In this document: one piece after another, positions 46,614 through 55,193 of the stretch | How positions within the stretch are numbered: position 1 is the first letter of the stretch | How the letters are laid out: each line of letters begins with the position of its first letter | From: G958295645 sp965242735 | GTDB lineage: Bacteria; Gemmatimonadota; Gemmatimonadetes; Longimicrobiales; Gaopeijiaceae | Direction of reading: 5' to 3' | DNA length: 64,000 nucleotides | Assembly: GCA_965242735.1 (NCBI GenBank) | Contig: OZ251497.1 | Location: 2,232,001 to 2,296,000, forward strand | Translations under genes and position numbers: made by a program | Notes under the pieces: generated by a model | The model's input: only the letters and a program-made list of their open reading frames with translations | Database searches by the model: none | Told to the model about the DNA's origin: nothing

Positions 46614-47857
46614 CGGCGGCGGTGGCGGCGGCCCTCCTGCTGGTCTTGTCGGCCGGGCTGGCGGCGGCGCGGGCGGCGGTGCTCAAGATCGGCGACGCGG
46701 GCGCGCGCGTCCTCTCGGACGAAGGGTTCGCGGGCGCCGAAGCGCTGTCGGCCGTGCGCGCCGACCAAGTCGCCACGTCTCCGCTGGGGTTCCTTCAGGC
46801 CTTTTGCGGGCTGGGCGCGGTGGCTGCGGGAACGACCGCCGTCCATGCGGCGTCGGGCGGGCAGTCCTGGGCGGCGATGGGCGGCGGGCTGGCCGTGGCC
46901 TTCGTCGTCTTCGTGGTCGGCGACGTCGTGGCGCGCGGGTTGGCGGGACGGCGGCCGGTGCGTCTCGCCCTGGCCGCCGCGCCGTTGCTGCGGTGGGGGT
47001 CCGGGTTCTTCGGGCGCGTCCTGGCGCCGTTGCGCTTCCTGGAGCGGTCCCTCTCGGGAGAAAGGCCGGACGGCGGCGCGTCGGACGACGAACTGCAGGT
47101 GCGCGAGGCGCTCGACATCGGGGCCGGCGCGGGCATCGTCGAGGCGGACGAGCACCGCTTGGTCGAGCGCGCGTTCAAGCTGGACGAGCTGTCGGCGTGG
47201 GACGCGATGACGCCGCGCGTGGAGATCTTCGCTTGGCGCGAGTCGCTCCGCGTGGACGACGTGGGCGCCGAGCTCGAGTCCGCGCCCTACTCCCGCGTGC
47301 CCGTCTACCGCGACAGCGTCGACGACGTGACGGGCATCCTCCACGTGCGCGACGCCTATCGCGCGCTGGTGGCAGGCCGGGGAGCCGCGCCGCTGTCCGA
47401 GCTGGCGCGGCCGCCCATGTTCGTTCCCGGCTCGCTGTCGCTGGCCAAGCTTCTGGCGGACTTCCGGGCGCGCCGGACCCACATGGGAATCGTGGCGGAC
47501 GAGTTCGGAGGCACGGACGGGCTCATCACGCTCGAGGACGTGCTGGAAGAGCTCGTGGGCGAGATCGTGGACGAGACCGATCTGGAGGAAGACCCGCTGA
47601 CGCGCCTGTCCGAACACGAGATCGTGGCGGCGGGAACGGCGGACCTGCGCGAGATCAACGAGAGATTCGGCTTCGCCTTGCCCGCCGGCGAGAACCGGTC
47701 GCTCAACGGCTTCATCCTGGAAGAGATGGGCCGCGTGCCGGAAACGGGGGTCGCGTTCGAGGCGGGCGGCGCCCGGGTGGAAGTGCTGGAAGCGTCGGAG
47801 ACGCAGGTGCTGCGTGCCCGGCTGCGGCAGCTTCCCCCGTCCGGCGCCGACGCGTGA
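46604..47857 (+). CDS. CNNM/CorC-HlyC family protein with CBS pair
   Basis: This 417-residue protein has an N-terminal CNNM-like membrane region of several hydrophobic segments (to about residue 150). A CBS pair follows (WDAMTPRVEIFAWRES, SRVPVYRDSVDDVTGILHVRD, MGIVADEFGGTDGLITLEDV), then the C-terminal CorC/HlyC domain (INERFGFALP...TVNGFILEE-like LNGFILEEMGRVPETG). Relatives act in magnesium/cobalt efflux or homeostasis. The GTG start at 46604 follows a weak site. The stop overlaps the next gene start (GTGA). Confidence 0.9.
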   Translation: MALTAAVAAALLLVLSAGLAAARAAVLKIGDAGARVLSDEGFAGAEALSAVRADQVATSPLGFLQAFCGLGAVAAGTTAVHAASGGQSWAAMGGGLAVAFVVFVVGDVVARGLAGRRPVRLALAAAPLLRWGSGFFGRVLAPLRFLERSLSGERPDGGASDDELQVREALDIGAGAGIVEADEHRLVERAFKLDELSAWDAMTPRVEIFAWRESLRVDDVGAELESAPYSRVPVYRDSVDDVTGILHVRDAYRALVAGRGAAPLSELARPPMFVPGSLSLAKLLADFRARRTHMGIVADEFGGTDGLITLEDVLEELVGEIVDETDLEEDPLTRLSEHEIVAAGTADLREINERFGFALPAGENRSLNGFILEEMGRVPETGVAFEAGGARVEVLEASETQVLRARLRQLPPSGADA

Positions 47858-48471
47858 CGCCTCGCATCGTGGAGTTCGGGGGCTGTCTGCCCCGCGTGGC
47901 GGCCAGCGCCTTCTTGGCGCCGGGGTCGGTCGTGGTCGGCAACGTGGAGATCGGCGAGGAAGCCAGCGTGTGGTACGGCGCGGTGCTGCGCGGCGATCAT
48001 CCCCGCCACGTCATCGGCGTCGGCGCGCGGGCCAACGTGCAGGACAACGCCGTCTTGCACGTCAGCGACCAAGGGCCGACGCTCGTCGGCGACGAGGCGA
48101 CGGTCGGCCACGGGGCGGTCCTCGAGAGCTGCCGGATCGGCCGCGCCACGGTCGTCGGGATGAACGCGGTGGTGCTGCCGCGGGCCGACGTGGGCGCGGG
48201 CTGTCTGGTGGCGGCGGGCGCGCTGGTGAAGGAGGGCATGGCCGTCCCGGAGGACCGCTTGGTCGCCGGCGTGCCGGGCCGGGTTCTCCCGTTGAGCGCC
48301 GCCGCCTCGGCCTGGGTGGCGAGGAGCGCGGCCCACTACGTCGCGCTGAGCCGGCGCTACATGGCGACGGCGGAGCGGCGTTGCGAGCTGTGCGGCGGCC
48401 AGCTCGTCGAGCGGCACTGCAAGGTCACGTGCACGAACTGCGGCTTCCAGCGGGACTGCAGCGATCCATGA
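47854..48471 (+). CDS. Gamma carbonic anhydrase-like hexapeptide protein fused to a zinc ribbon
   Basis: This 205-residue protein has left-handed beta-helix repeats: SVVVGNVEIGEEASVWYGAV, RGDHPRHVIGVGARANVQDN and VGDEATVGHGAVLESCRIGR. The first two metal His positions are present (VLH and VGH). The third position, usually His in LHGC, is Glu in LESC, so enzyme activity is doubtful. The C-terminus adds CELCGGQ...CTNCGFQRDCSDP, a CxxC...CxxC ribbon of a kind I expect as a separate small protein, so this looks like a fusion. Start GTG 47854 overlaps the previous stop. Confidence 0.85.
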   Translation: MTPRIVEFGGCLPRVAASAFLAPGSVVVGNVEIGEEASVWYGAVLRGDHPRHVIGVGARANVQDNAVLHVSDQGPTLVGDEATVGHGAVLESCRIGRATVVGMNAVVLPRADVGAGCLVAAGALVKEGMAVPEDRLVAGVPGRVLPLSAAASAWVARSAAHYVALSRRYMATAERRCELCGGQLVERHCKVTCTNCGFQRDCSDP

Positions 48472-48674
48472 GGAGCGGGTTCCGTTCGCGCGTCCGGCTG
48501 GGCGGCTATCGGCGGACCGTGCGCGTGAAGGCGGGTCCCATCCGCGCGGGGCACGAGGCCGCCAAGGGCGGCGTGCACCGCGTCAGCCCGGGCTGCGCCA
48601 TGCGCGCGGCGCACGAGGTGGCGAAGCCGCTTCACGCGTCGCCGCGAACGGACGACCTGGAAGACATTATGTAG
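48468..48674 (+). CDS. Possible small hypothetical protein
   Basis: This 68-codon frame has an ATG overlapping the previous stop in ATGA, which suggests coupling. It is basic (RSRVRLGGYRRTVRVKAG) and has no recognisable domain. Its last 43 nt overlap the convergent ATPase gene. The support is positional only. Confidence 0.25.
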   Translation: MRSGFRSRVRLGGYRRTVRVKAGPIRAGHEAAKGGVHRVSPGCAMRAAHEVAKPLHASPRTDDLEDIM

Positions 48675-49819
48675 TACAGCTTGGACAAGCGGTTCGGAAA
48701 GCGGTATCCGCCACGGATTTCGGGGACCGCTTCCAGTCCGCCCAGCTTGGTCATGCGCCGAAGGAAGTTGTCCAGCGCCTTCCTGTCGTCGCCCGACAGG
48801 CGCTCGAGGACTTCGGCCCTGGTGAACTGGAAGCCCGGACCTCGAGCGATCTGGTCCAGAATCGACCGGTAGCGCGCGCTTCGAATCGCCGCAAGAATTC
48901 GGGGCTCCAGGTACTTGCCGCCCACCGCTCGGGCGGCGCGAACGACCCCCTGCGCCACCTCGTGGCGGGTGATCGCCGGACTCGCGGCCGAGCGCCAGAT
49001 CGCCTCGCCGATCTCGTGCGCCAGGACGGGGAGCCCCCCCGTGAAGGACACCAAGGGACGCATGTCTACCCGCGGCAGATCGGCGCCCGCGGACCGGAAC
49101 GCCTGCTCGTAGAACTCCGCGACCTCTTCGTCGGACCACGGGGCGATGTCCACCAGTTCGAAGACGCGCGCCAAGGAAGGCTGGCGCCGGATCAGCTCGC
49201 GGCGTCGCTCTTCCAGGCCGACCATCAGCAAGCACAGCCGGGTCGTCTGCCGCGACGTGGCGATCTCGTCCACCGTGCTCTTGAGCCAGTTGGCGAAGCG
49301 AGCGGAGCCGGCGAGTCCGTTGAAGTCGTCGAGAACGAGGAAGAGAGACTTGCCCTTTCCCGTCTTCTTCAGGAACTCGCGAATCGTGTGCGCGAAGTTG
49401 CGCTCGACGGCGCCGACGTCGTCGTCGCTGAGCCGCAGTTCGAGCGTGGCGCCGAACAAGCCCACGCTGCGCACGCGCTGGCCGAGCAAGTCGAGCATCG
49501 GCTGGTGCCACGGCCGTCCGATGCTGTCCTTCAAGAGGCGGTCGAAGGTCCGTTGCAGCATGCCGGCCAAGTCCTGCACGCCTCCCAAGTAGACATGGCA
49601 ACCGACCACGTCGTCCTGCCGCTCGGAGAGCCCGCGCACGAATCCGGCCAACGAACTCTTGCCGATTCCGCGTTCGCCGCTGACGAAGGCCGTTCGCACC
49701 CGGCCGTCTTTGGCCGCTCGGACCAGGCCTCGCACCCGCGCGATCTCGGACTCGCGCCCCACGAAGGACTCGGCCGGAACGGGAAGCCCGGGCGTGAACG
49801 GGCTCGACTCGGGAATCAT
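48632..49819 (-). CDS. AAA ATPase (Orc1/Cdc6 or STAND-like, AAA_16)
   Basis: This 395-residue protein starts at the ATG at 49819, overlapping the ALDH stop (ATGA). It begins with FVGRESEIARVRGLVRAA, then Walker A FVSGERGIGKSSL, Walker B FLVLDDFNGL, a sensor region RLCLLMVGLEE, and a winged-helix-like C-terminus (FTRAEVLERLSGDDRKALDNFL). Such ATPases occur in Orc1/Cdc6-like replication or regulatory contexts, and their role in bacteria is mostly unknown. It is the last cistron of the long operon. The function is not assigned. Confidence 0.75.
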   Translation of the reverse strand: MIPESSPFTPGLPVPAESFVGRESEIARVRGLVRAAKDGRVRTAFVSGERGIGKSSLAGFVRGLSERQDDVVGCHVYLGGVQDLAGMLQRTFDRLLKDSIGRPWHQPMLDLLGQRVRSVGLFGATLELRLSDDDVGAVERNFAHTIREFLKKTGKGKSLFLVLDDFNGLAGSARFANWLKSTVDEIATSRQTTRLCLLMVGLEERRRELIRRQPSLARVFELVDIAPWSDEEVAEFYEQAFRSAGADLPRVDMRPLVSFTGGLPVLAHEIGEAIWRSAASPAITRHEVAQGVVRAARAVGGKYLEPRILAAIRSARYRSILDQIARGPGFQFTRAEVLERLSGDDRKALDNFLRRMTKLGGLEAVPEIRGGYRFPNRLSKLYYIMSSRSSVRGDA

Positions 49820-51417
49820 GCCGGATCGCCGGCCTCGGCGGCGGCGAACTCGACGCCCTGGGCCAGCGGGAGGCTCGTGCTCCAGTTGACGGTGTTCGTC
49901 TGGCGGCGCATGTAGGCCTTCCAGGCGTCGGAGCCGGACTCGCGGCCGCCGCCGGTGTCCTTCTCGCCGCCGAACGCGCCGCCGATCTCGGCGCCCGACG
50001 TGCCGATGTTCACGTTGGCGATGCCGCAGTCGCTGCCGCGGTGGGACAGGAAATGCTCGGCTTCGCGGAAGTGGTCGGTGAAGATGGCCGACGAGAGGCC
50101 TTGCGGGACGTCGTTGTGCAGCCGCACCGCCTCGGCGACTTCGGCGACGGAATGGGCGCGGGACGCCGCCGGGTCGCCGTATCCGATCAGGTAGAGAATG
50201 GGCGCGAAGGTCTCTTCCTGCACGATGCCGTAGTGGTTTTCGGCCTCGGCGACGCAGGGGGTCACGTAGAGGCCGCCGGGGAAGCCGTCGCCGTCGAGCC
50301 GTTCGCCGCCCCAGAGGATCCGGCCGCCCTCCTCGACCACGCGGCGGCGCGCGGCCAGCAAGTCGTCCACAGCCTGCTCGTTGACGACCGGACCCATGAG
50401 GACGCCGTCTTCCAGGGGATTGCCGATGCGCACGTTGCGGTACGCCTGCACGAGGCGGCCGGCCAGTTCGGCGGCGACGGAGCGGTGGACGATGACGCGG
50501 CGCGTGCTGGTGCAGCGCTGGCCCGCCGTGCCCACGGCGCCGAAGACGATGGAGCGAACGGCCAAGTCCAAGTTGGCCTGCGGCGTGACCACGATCGCGT
50601 TGTTGCCGCCCAGCTCGAGAATGGTGCGGCCCAGCCGCTCGCCCACGACCTGGGCGACCCGGCGGCCGACGGCGCACGATCCCGTCGCCGAGACCAGCGG
50701 AATCCGCCGATCGCGCAGCATCCTGTCACCCACCACGGAGCCCTTCCCCACGACCAAGCTGAACACGGCCGGATCGACCTCGCAATCGCGGCACACGGCC
50801 TCGGCCATCTTCGTCACCGCTATCGCCGTCAGGGGCGTGCCGGACGCCGGCTTCCACAGCACCGCGTCGCCGCAGACGGCCGCCACGGCCGCGTTCCACG
50901 ACCACACGGCCACCGGAAAGTTGAAGGCGCTGATCACGCCGACCACGCCCAGCGGATGCCATTGCTCGCGCATGTGGTGATCGGGCCGCTCGCTGGCCAT
51001 CGTAAGCCCGTAGAGCTGCCGGGAGAGCCCGGTCGCGAAGTCGCACACGTCGATCATCTCCTGCACCTCGCCTTCGCCTTCCGTCCTGATCTTTCCCATC
51101 TCCAGCGTCACCAGGGCGCCCAGGGCCTGCTTGTTGGCGCGCAGCCGCTCGCCCAGCCGCCGCACGACCTCGCCCCGGCGCGGAGGCGGGACGCGGCGCC
51201 ACTCGAGAAAGGCGCCGTGGGCCCGGTCGGCGATTTGGTCGTACTCCGCCGCGGTCGCTTGCCGGACGGTCGCCAGGACGGCGCCGTCGACCGGCGAGCG
51301 CACGGGCAAGTCCGGGCCGGAGCCGATCCATTCGCCGGCGAAACCGCCCGGGTTCACGTCTTCGATGCCGAGCGCGGCGAGGACGTCGTGCTTCTCGGTG
51401 GGGGACGGACGGGTCAT
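49816..51417 (-). CDS. ALDH7-type aldehyde dehydrogenase (alpha-aminoadipic semialdehyde dehydrogenase-like)
   Basis: This 533-residue protein has ALDH7 features: FNFPVAVWSWNAAVAAVCGD, WKPASGTPLTAIAVTKM, the catalytic Glu in LELGGNNAIVV and the catalytic Cys in GTAGQRCTSTRR, and the family ending GGEKDTGGGRESGSDAWKAYMRRQTNT. ALDH7 enzymes oxidise alpha-aminoadipic semialdehyde (piperideine-6-carboxylate) in lysine breakdown. No other lysine-degradation gene is nearby, so its pathway is inferred from family only. Start ATG 51417. Confidence 0.93.
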   Translation of the reverse strand: MTRPSPTEKHDVLAALGIEDVNPGGFAGEWIGSGPDLPVRSPVDGAVLATVRQATAAEYDQIADRAHGAFLEWRRVPPPRRGEVVRRLGERLRANKQALGALVTLEMGKIRTEGEGEVQEMIDVCDFATGLSRQLYGLTMASERPDHHMREQWHPLGVVGVISAFNFPVAVWSWNAAVAAVCGDAVLWKPASGTPLTAIAVTKMAEAVCRDCEVDPAVFSLVVGKGSVVGDRMLRDRRIPLVSATGSCAVGRRVAQVVGERLGRTILELGGNNAIVVTPQANLDLAVRSIVFGAVGTAGQRCTSTRRVIVHRSVAAELAGRLVQAYRNVRIGNPLEDGVLMGPVVNEQAVDDLLAARRRVVEEGGRILWGGERLDGDGFPGGLYVTPCVAEAENHYGIVQEETFAPILYLIGYGDPAASRAHSVAEVAEAVRLHNDVPQGLSSAIFTDHFREAEHFLSHRGSDCGIANVNIGTSGAEIGGAFGGEKDTGGGRESGSDAWKAYMRRQTNTVNWSTSLPLAQGVEFAAAEAGDPA

Positions 51418-51440
51418 GTTGTCCTTGCTCTCTGCGCGCT

Positions 51441-51755
51441 TCAGCGGCCGGGGGCGTGGTCGGGGCGATGCGCCTTGCGGCGCTCGCGGTTCTTCTTGAG
51501 GATGCGCTTCATGCGCCGGTCGAGTTCGTCCAGCGCGCTTCGGAAGCTGTCCGCGCCGGCCCGCGCGACGACGGGCTCGAGGCGGCGACGGGCGACGATC
51601 GCTTCGACGACTTGCGAGCGGCCCTCGGCGCGAAAGACGAAGCTGGCGCCGTCCACGGCGGGATCGAAGCGAGGCCATCTTGCGGCCATCGCCTCGGCGC
51701 GGGCGCGCGCCGCGGCCGGCACGTCGCACCCTTGGCCGGTGATCTTTGCTTGCAT
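51441..51755 (-). CDS. hpf: Ribosome hibernation promoting factor (HPF/RaiA-like)
   Basis: This 104-residue protein follows the HPF/YfiA fold: MQAKITGQGCDVPAAARARAEAMAARW, then the basic LDELDRRMKRILKKNRERRK helix. The family binds the 30S decoding site to inactivate ribosomes during starvation. It lies 3 nt after the glycosyltransferase stop, in the long operon. The short form lacks the dimerisation domain of long HPF. Confidence 0.8.
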   Translation of the reverse strand: MQAKITGQGCDVPAAARARAEAMAARWPRFDPAVDGASFVFRAEGRSQVVEAIVARRRLEPVVARAGADSFRSALDELDRRMKRILKKNRERRKAHRPDHAPGR

Positions 51756-51758
51756 TGG

Positions 51759-52949
51759 CTAAGTCGACTCCTTGGGCTTGGGGGGAGGGTCGCCGGCGCC
51801 GGCCAAAGACAACAGCATCTCTTCGAAGCGCGCCGCGGCGCCGTCCCAGGTGTATTGCTCGGCCATCCGCTTGGCCGCGCGCCCCATTCGGTCCCTCTGC
51901 TCGGGCTCCAGCGTCTCCGCAAGGGCGCGCGCGAGCGCGTCGACGTCGCCGTGCGGGACCAGCACGCCGGTCTCGCCGTCTCGCACCGTGTCGCGCAGTC
52001 CCGGCGAGTTCGAGGCCACGGTGGCCGTGCCGCAGGCCGAAGCCTCGACCGTCGCGATGCCCCACCCCTCCTTGGGCGACGTCAGAACGTGCACCCACGC
52101 ACGGGAGAGCAGCTCGCGCTTCTCCTCTCCGCTCACGAAGCCGGCGAAGCGGACGAAGCCGGCGATGCCCAGCCGGCGGGACATGGCCTCCAGCCGCTTC
52201 GAGTCCCGGCCTCGGCCGGCGACGATCATGCGCACCGGGACGCCTTGCGCCCGCAGAGCCGCGACGGCCCGCAAGGCCAAGTCCACGCCCTTGTAGCGCT
52301 GAAGCCGGCCCAGGAAGACGATCGTCGGTTCCGGAAAGCGCTCCCGGGCGGGTCCCAGCTCGGCCAGCGCCACGCCGTTGGGCACCACCGAGATGCGCGA
52401 CTCGTCCAGCCCCCGGCGAACCAAGTCCTGCCGCGTGCTGTCGGACACCGCGATGCAGGGCAGTCGCCGGTAGACCCATGGAATCGTCCGCTCCAGCAGC
52501 CAGGTGCCAGCCGCCAGGACGGGATTGACCTCGCGAAACGCCGTGAGCCCGAAGAGATGATGCACGAGGAGGACGCCGCGAGAGGCATGCGCCCACTGGG
52601 GGCTGAACATGGGCACCTTGTTGAGGTCCTCGACGACCACGTCGAACGGACCGGGAAGGCGCCGGCGGCCGTAGACCGGGGCCGCGAGGCCGAACGTGTA
52701 CCGCCCGCCCGCCCGGTGGACGTCGATGCCGTCCAGCTCCTCCCGGGGCGCTCCCCCGCGCCAGTTGGAGCACAGCAGGACCACGTCGTGCCCCGCCGCC
52801 GCCAAGCGCCCGAAGACTTGGTGGAGATGCTCCTCGGCCCCTCCCGCGCGAGGGTTCTTTCGATCCAGCCAGTTCGCCACGAGGATGCGGAGCCGCCGCG
52901 GAGGGACGGAGCCGGACCCAGGCTCGCGGACGCCGTTTGCTCCGCTCAT
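51759..52949 (-). CDS. Family 4 (GT-B) glycosyltransferase
   Basis: This 396-residue protein starts at ATG 52949, the last ATG of a four-copy repeat. N-terminal Rossmann motifs are LRILVANWLDRKNPRAGGAE and GHDVVLLCSNW. The donor-binding half has VPNGVALAEL, IVFLGRLQRYKGVDLALRAV, VHVLTSPKEGWGIATVEASA (the EGWGI/E pair of GT4 enzymes) and TATVASNSPGL. The likely role is surface polysaccharide or glycolipid glycosylation. Its first 14 residues (MSGANGVREPGSGS) come from the repeat, so the biologically used start is uncertain. Confidence 0.92.
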   Translation of the reverse strand: MSGANGVREPGSGSVPPRRLRILVANWLDRKNPRAGGAEEHLHQVFGRLAAAGHDVVLLCSNWRGGAPREELDGIDVHRAGGRYTFGLAAPVYGRRRLPGPFDVVVEDLNKVPMFSPQWAHASRGVLLVHHLFGLTAFREVNPVLAAGTWLLERTIPWVYRRLPCIAVSDSTRQDLVRRGLDESRISVVPNGVALAELGPARERFPEPTIVFLGRLQRYKGVDLALRAVAALRAQGVPVRMIVAGRGRDSKRLEAMSRRLGIAGFVRFAGFVSGEEKRELLSRAWVHVLTSPKEGWGIATVEASACGTATVASNSPGLRDTVRDGETGVLVPHGDVDALARALAETLEPEQRDRMGRAAKRMAEQYTWDGAAARFEEMLLSLAGAGDPPPKPKEST

Positions 52950-53092
52950 GGGCCGGGTCCAAGCTCGCGGGGACGCCGCCGTTCGCGCCGCTCATGGGCG
53001 CCGGGCCCAGACTCGCGGGGACGCCGCCGTTCGCGCCGCTCATGGATGCCGGGCCGAGACCCCGCGGGACGCCGCCGTTTCGCGCCGCTCAT
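52947..53092. repeat. Four-copy tandem repeat carrying ATGA start/stop junctions between nusB and the glycosyltransferase
   Basis: Units of 46-49 nt each contain ATGAGCGGCGCGAACGGCG-like sequence. Their ATGs are at 53092, 53043, 52995 and 52949 (leftward). The first overlaps the nusB stop in ATGA and the last begins the glycosyltransferase. Spacings of 49, 48 and 46 nt change the reading frame between some units. Confidence 0.85.
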
Positions 53093-53529
53093 GGGCGCCG
53101 GGCCCGCCGGTACACGGCGTCCAGCACGCCGTTGACGAAGCGGGAGGACTCGGGGCCGCCGTAGCGGTCCGCCAAGCGCACGGCCTCCTGGACGGCCACC
53201 TTGCCGGGCACGTCGCGCATGCAGAGCAGCTCGGTCGCACCCAGCCGGAGGACTCCGCGGTCCATCGCCGAGAGACGGTCGATGCGCCAGTTGTCGGTCA
53301 TCTCGCCGATGGCCTCGTCCACGCGCAGACGGTTGGACACGAACGCGCGCACCAGGCGCTCCAGGTAGCCGATCCGGGCGGGCGACACCGTGCGGCGGGC
53401 GAGCGTCTGCTCGAGCGCGGCGTCCATGGCGCCCTGCGCGCCCTCGGCCTCCCAGCGATAGTGGACTTGCAGGAACCAAGCCCGGGAACGGCCGCGGTCG
53501 TGGCGCTCGCGAACGGGAAGCCGGTCCAC
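53089..53529 (-). CDS. nusB: Transcription antitermination factor NusB
   Basis: This 146-residue protein matches the all-helical NusB family: RGRSRAWFLQVHYRWE at the RNA-binding N-terminus, FVSNRLRVDEAIGEMTDNWRI, RLSAMDRGVLRLGATELL and the C-terminal VPGKVAVQEAVRLADRYGG...FVNGVLDAVY. NusB binds boxA RNA with NusE in rRNA antitermination. The position directly after ribH is the common ribH-nusB pairing. The stop TGA is part of the first ATGA of the downstream repeat. Confidence 0.95.
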   Translation of the reverse strand: MDRLPVRERHDRGRSRAWFLQVHYRWEAEGAQGAMDAALEQTLARRTVSPARIGYLERLVRAFVSNRLRVDEAIGEMTDNWRIDRLSAMDRGVLRLGATELLCMRDVPGKVAVQEAVRLADRYGGPESSRFVNGVLDAVYRRARRP

Positions 53530-53532
53530 GTG

Positions 53533-53976
53533 TCAAAGGCTCTCGTGCAGGCGGATCATGTCGAGGGCGGCCTGCGCGGCTTCCCCGCCCTTGTCGGCGC
53601 CCTCCGGATCGGCCCGTTCGCGCGCTTGTTCCGCGTTCTCGGTGGCGAGCACGCCGAACACGACGGGGACGTCGGTCTCCAGCGCGACCCGTCCGAGGCC
53701 GTCGCTGGCTTGGCCGGCCACGTAGTCGAAGTGGGCCGTGGCGCCGCGAATCACGCAGCCGAGGGCGACGACGGCGTCGTGCTTGCCCGAGCGCACGAGG
53801 CGGCGCGCAGCCTGCGGAAGCTCCCAGGCGCCGGGCACGCGCACGATGGAAATGCGGTCGTCGGCGACGCCTGCCGAGAGGAGACGGGCGCGGGCGCCTT
53901 GCGCGAGCTGCTCGGTGATGAGGCTGTTGAAGCGAGCCACGAGGAGCACGACGCGGGCCTCGGAAGCTGGGGTCAC
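53533..53976 (-). CDS. ribH: 6,7-dimethyl-8-ribityllumazine synthase
   Basis: This 147-residue lumazine synthase starts at the GTG at 53976, overlapping the ribBA stop (GTGA). Motifs are VVLLVARFNSLITEQL, VRVPGAWELPQAARRL, DAVVALGCVIRGATAHFDYV with the active-site His in AHFDYV, then GVLATENAEQARERA and GGEAAQAALDMI. It condenses the ribitylamino-uracil with dihydroxybutanone phosphate, the penultimate riboflavin step. The gene follows the DHBP synthase/RibA-like protein and precedes nusB by 3 nt. Confidence 0.96.
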   Translation of the reverse strand: MTPASEARVVLLVARFNSLITEQLAQGARARLLSAGVADDRISIVRVPGAWELPQAARRLVRSGKHDAVVALGCVIRGATAHFDYVAGQASDGLGRVALETDVPVVFGVLATENAEQARERADPEGADKGGEAAQAALDMIRLHESL

Positions 53977-55193
53977 GCGGGACACGGGCGGGCGGCAGGA
54001 ACCGGGTCGGGGCCGGGCGCCGCGTCGGCGTCGCTCGGGCGGGCGCCTTCGAAGGGCTCGCGGCCCTGCACTTCCAAGGCGTAGCCGTCCAGGCCCACGA
54101 TGTGCCGGCGGCTGTTGGTGAGCAAGCGGATCGACGCGAGGCCGAGGTCCAGGAGAATTTGGGCACCGATGCCGTAGTCGCGCAACGCGGACTCGCGCCG
54201 GCCGTCGGCGGGCGCGGCGGAAGCGCTCGGATTCTCGGCCGCGGCGGACCGGGCTTGCGCGGCCAGCTCCTCGAGTCGCGCCACGAGCCAGTCGCCGGAG
54301 CGGGCGCGGCGAATGTAGACGACGACGCCGCACCCCTCGCCGGCGATGCGCTTCATGGCGCCCGCGAGCAAGTTGCCCTCGGCCTCCTCGCGCGACGCGA
54401 ACGTCTCGGCCAACGGGTTCTCGGCGTGCATGCGCACGAGGACGTCGGATCGGCCCTCGACCGAGCCCGCCACCAATGCCACGTGCACCCGGTCGTCCAC
54501 GTCGGTGCGGTAGGCGAGCGCGCGAAAGTCGCCCCACCGGGTGCGCAGCGGCGCCTCGACGACCCGCCTCACCAAGCGTTCTCGGGCCAGCCGGTGCGCC
54601 ACCAGCTGCTCCACGGTCACCAGCCGGAGCCCGTGCTCGGACGCCATCGCCCGCAATTGGTCGCGGCGCGCCATGGTGCCGTCCTCGTTCAGGACTTCGC
54701 AGATGACCCCTGCGGGGGCCAGGCCGGCGGCGCGCGCCAAGTCCACGGCCGCTTCGGTCTGTCCCACGCGGCGCAGCACTCCCCCGCGTCTGGCCCGGAG
54801 CGGGAAGACGTGCCCGGGACGCTGAAGGTCCTCGGGCCGCGACGCCGGGTCCGCGAGCACGCCGATCGTCGTGGCGCGGTCTTGGGCCGAGATGCCCGTG
54901 GTCACGCCGAACCGGCGATGGGCGTCCACCGAGACCGTGAACGCGGTGTCGCGCGGGTCGGTGCCGCGCTCGGTCATCAGGGGCAAGTCGAGAGCGTTCG
55001 CCCGCTCCGCCGTCAGCGCGACGCAGACGAGGCCGCGGCCGTGCTTGGTCATGAAGTTGACCAGCTCCGGCGTCGCCTTCTCCGCGGCGCAGACCAAGTC
55101 GCCTTCGTTTTCTCGGTCTTCGTCGTCGGCGACGAGGACCAACTCGCCCGCGGCGATGGCGGCGAGGGCCTCCGGAATCGTGTCAAACGCCAT
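53973..55193 (-). CDS. ribBA: RibBA-like: active RibB domain fused to a degenerate RibA domain
   Basis: This 406-residue protein has an intact N-terminal DHBP synthase: LVADDEDRENEGDLVCAAEK, VTTGISAQDRATTI, HVFPLRARRGGVLRRVGQTE and CEVLNEDGTMARR, with the acid cluster EDRENE. The C-terminal half aligns with GTP cyclohydrolase II, but the zinc-binding cysteines (usual CxxxxxxxxxxCxC) are replaced: HAENPLAETFASREEAEGN has no Cys. That half is therefore unlikely to hydrolyse GTP, resembling described RibBA/RibBX hybrids with a dead second half. A separate RibA would be needed elsewhere. It overlaps ribE by 11 nt. Confidence 0.9.
   Translation of the reverse strand: MAFDTIPEALAAIAAGELVLVADDEDRENEGDLVCAAEKATPELVNFMTKHGRGLVCVALTAERANALDLPLMTERGTDPRDTAFTVSVDAHRRFGVTTGISAQDRATTIGVLADPASRPEDLQRPGHVFPLRARRGGVLRRVGQTEAAVDLARAAGLAPAGVICEVLNEDGTMARRDQLRAMASEHGLRLVTVEQLVAHRLARERLVRRVVEAPLRTRWGDFRALAYRTDVDDRVHVALVAGSVEGRSDVLVRMHAENPLAETFASREEAEGNLLAGAMKRIAGEGCGVVVYIRRARSGDWLVARLEELAAQARSAAAENPSASAAPADGRRESALRDYGIGAQILLDLGLASIRLLTNSRRHIVGLDGYALEVQGREPFEGARPSDADAAPGPDPVPAARPCPA

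Noticed and set aside
52947..53092. CRISPR or insertion sequence
   Set aside because: Tandem units without spacers, derived from the coding junction; no transposase.
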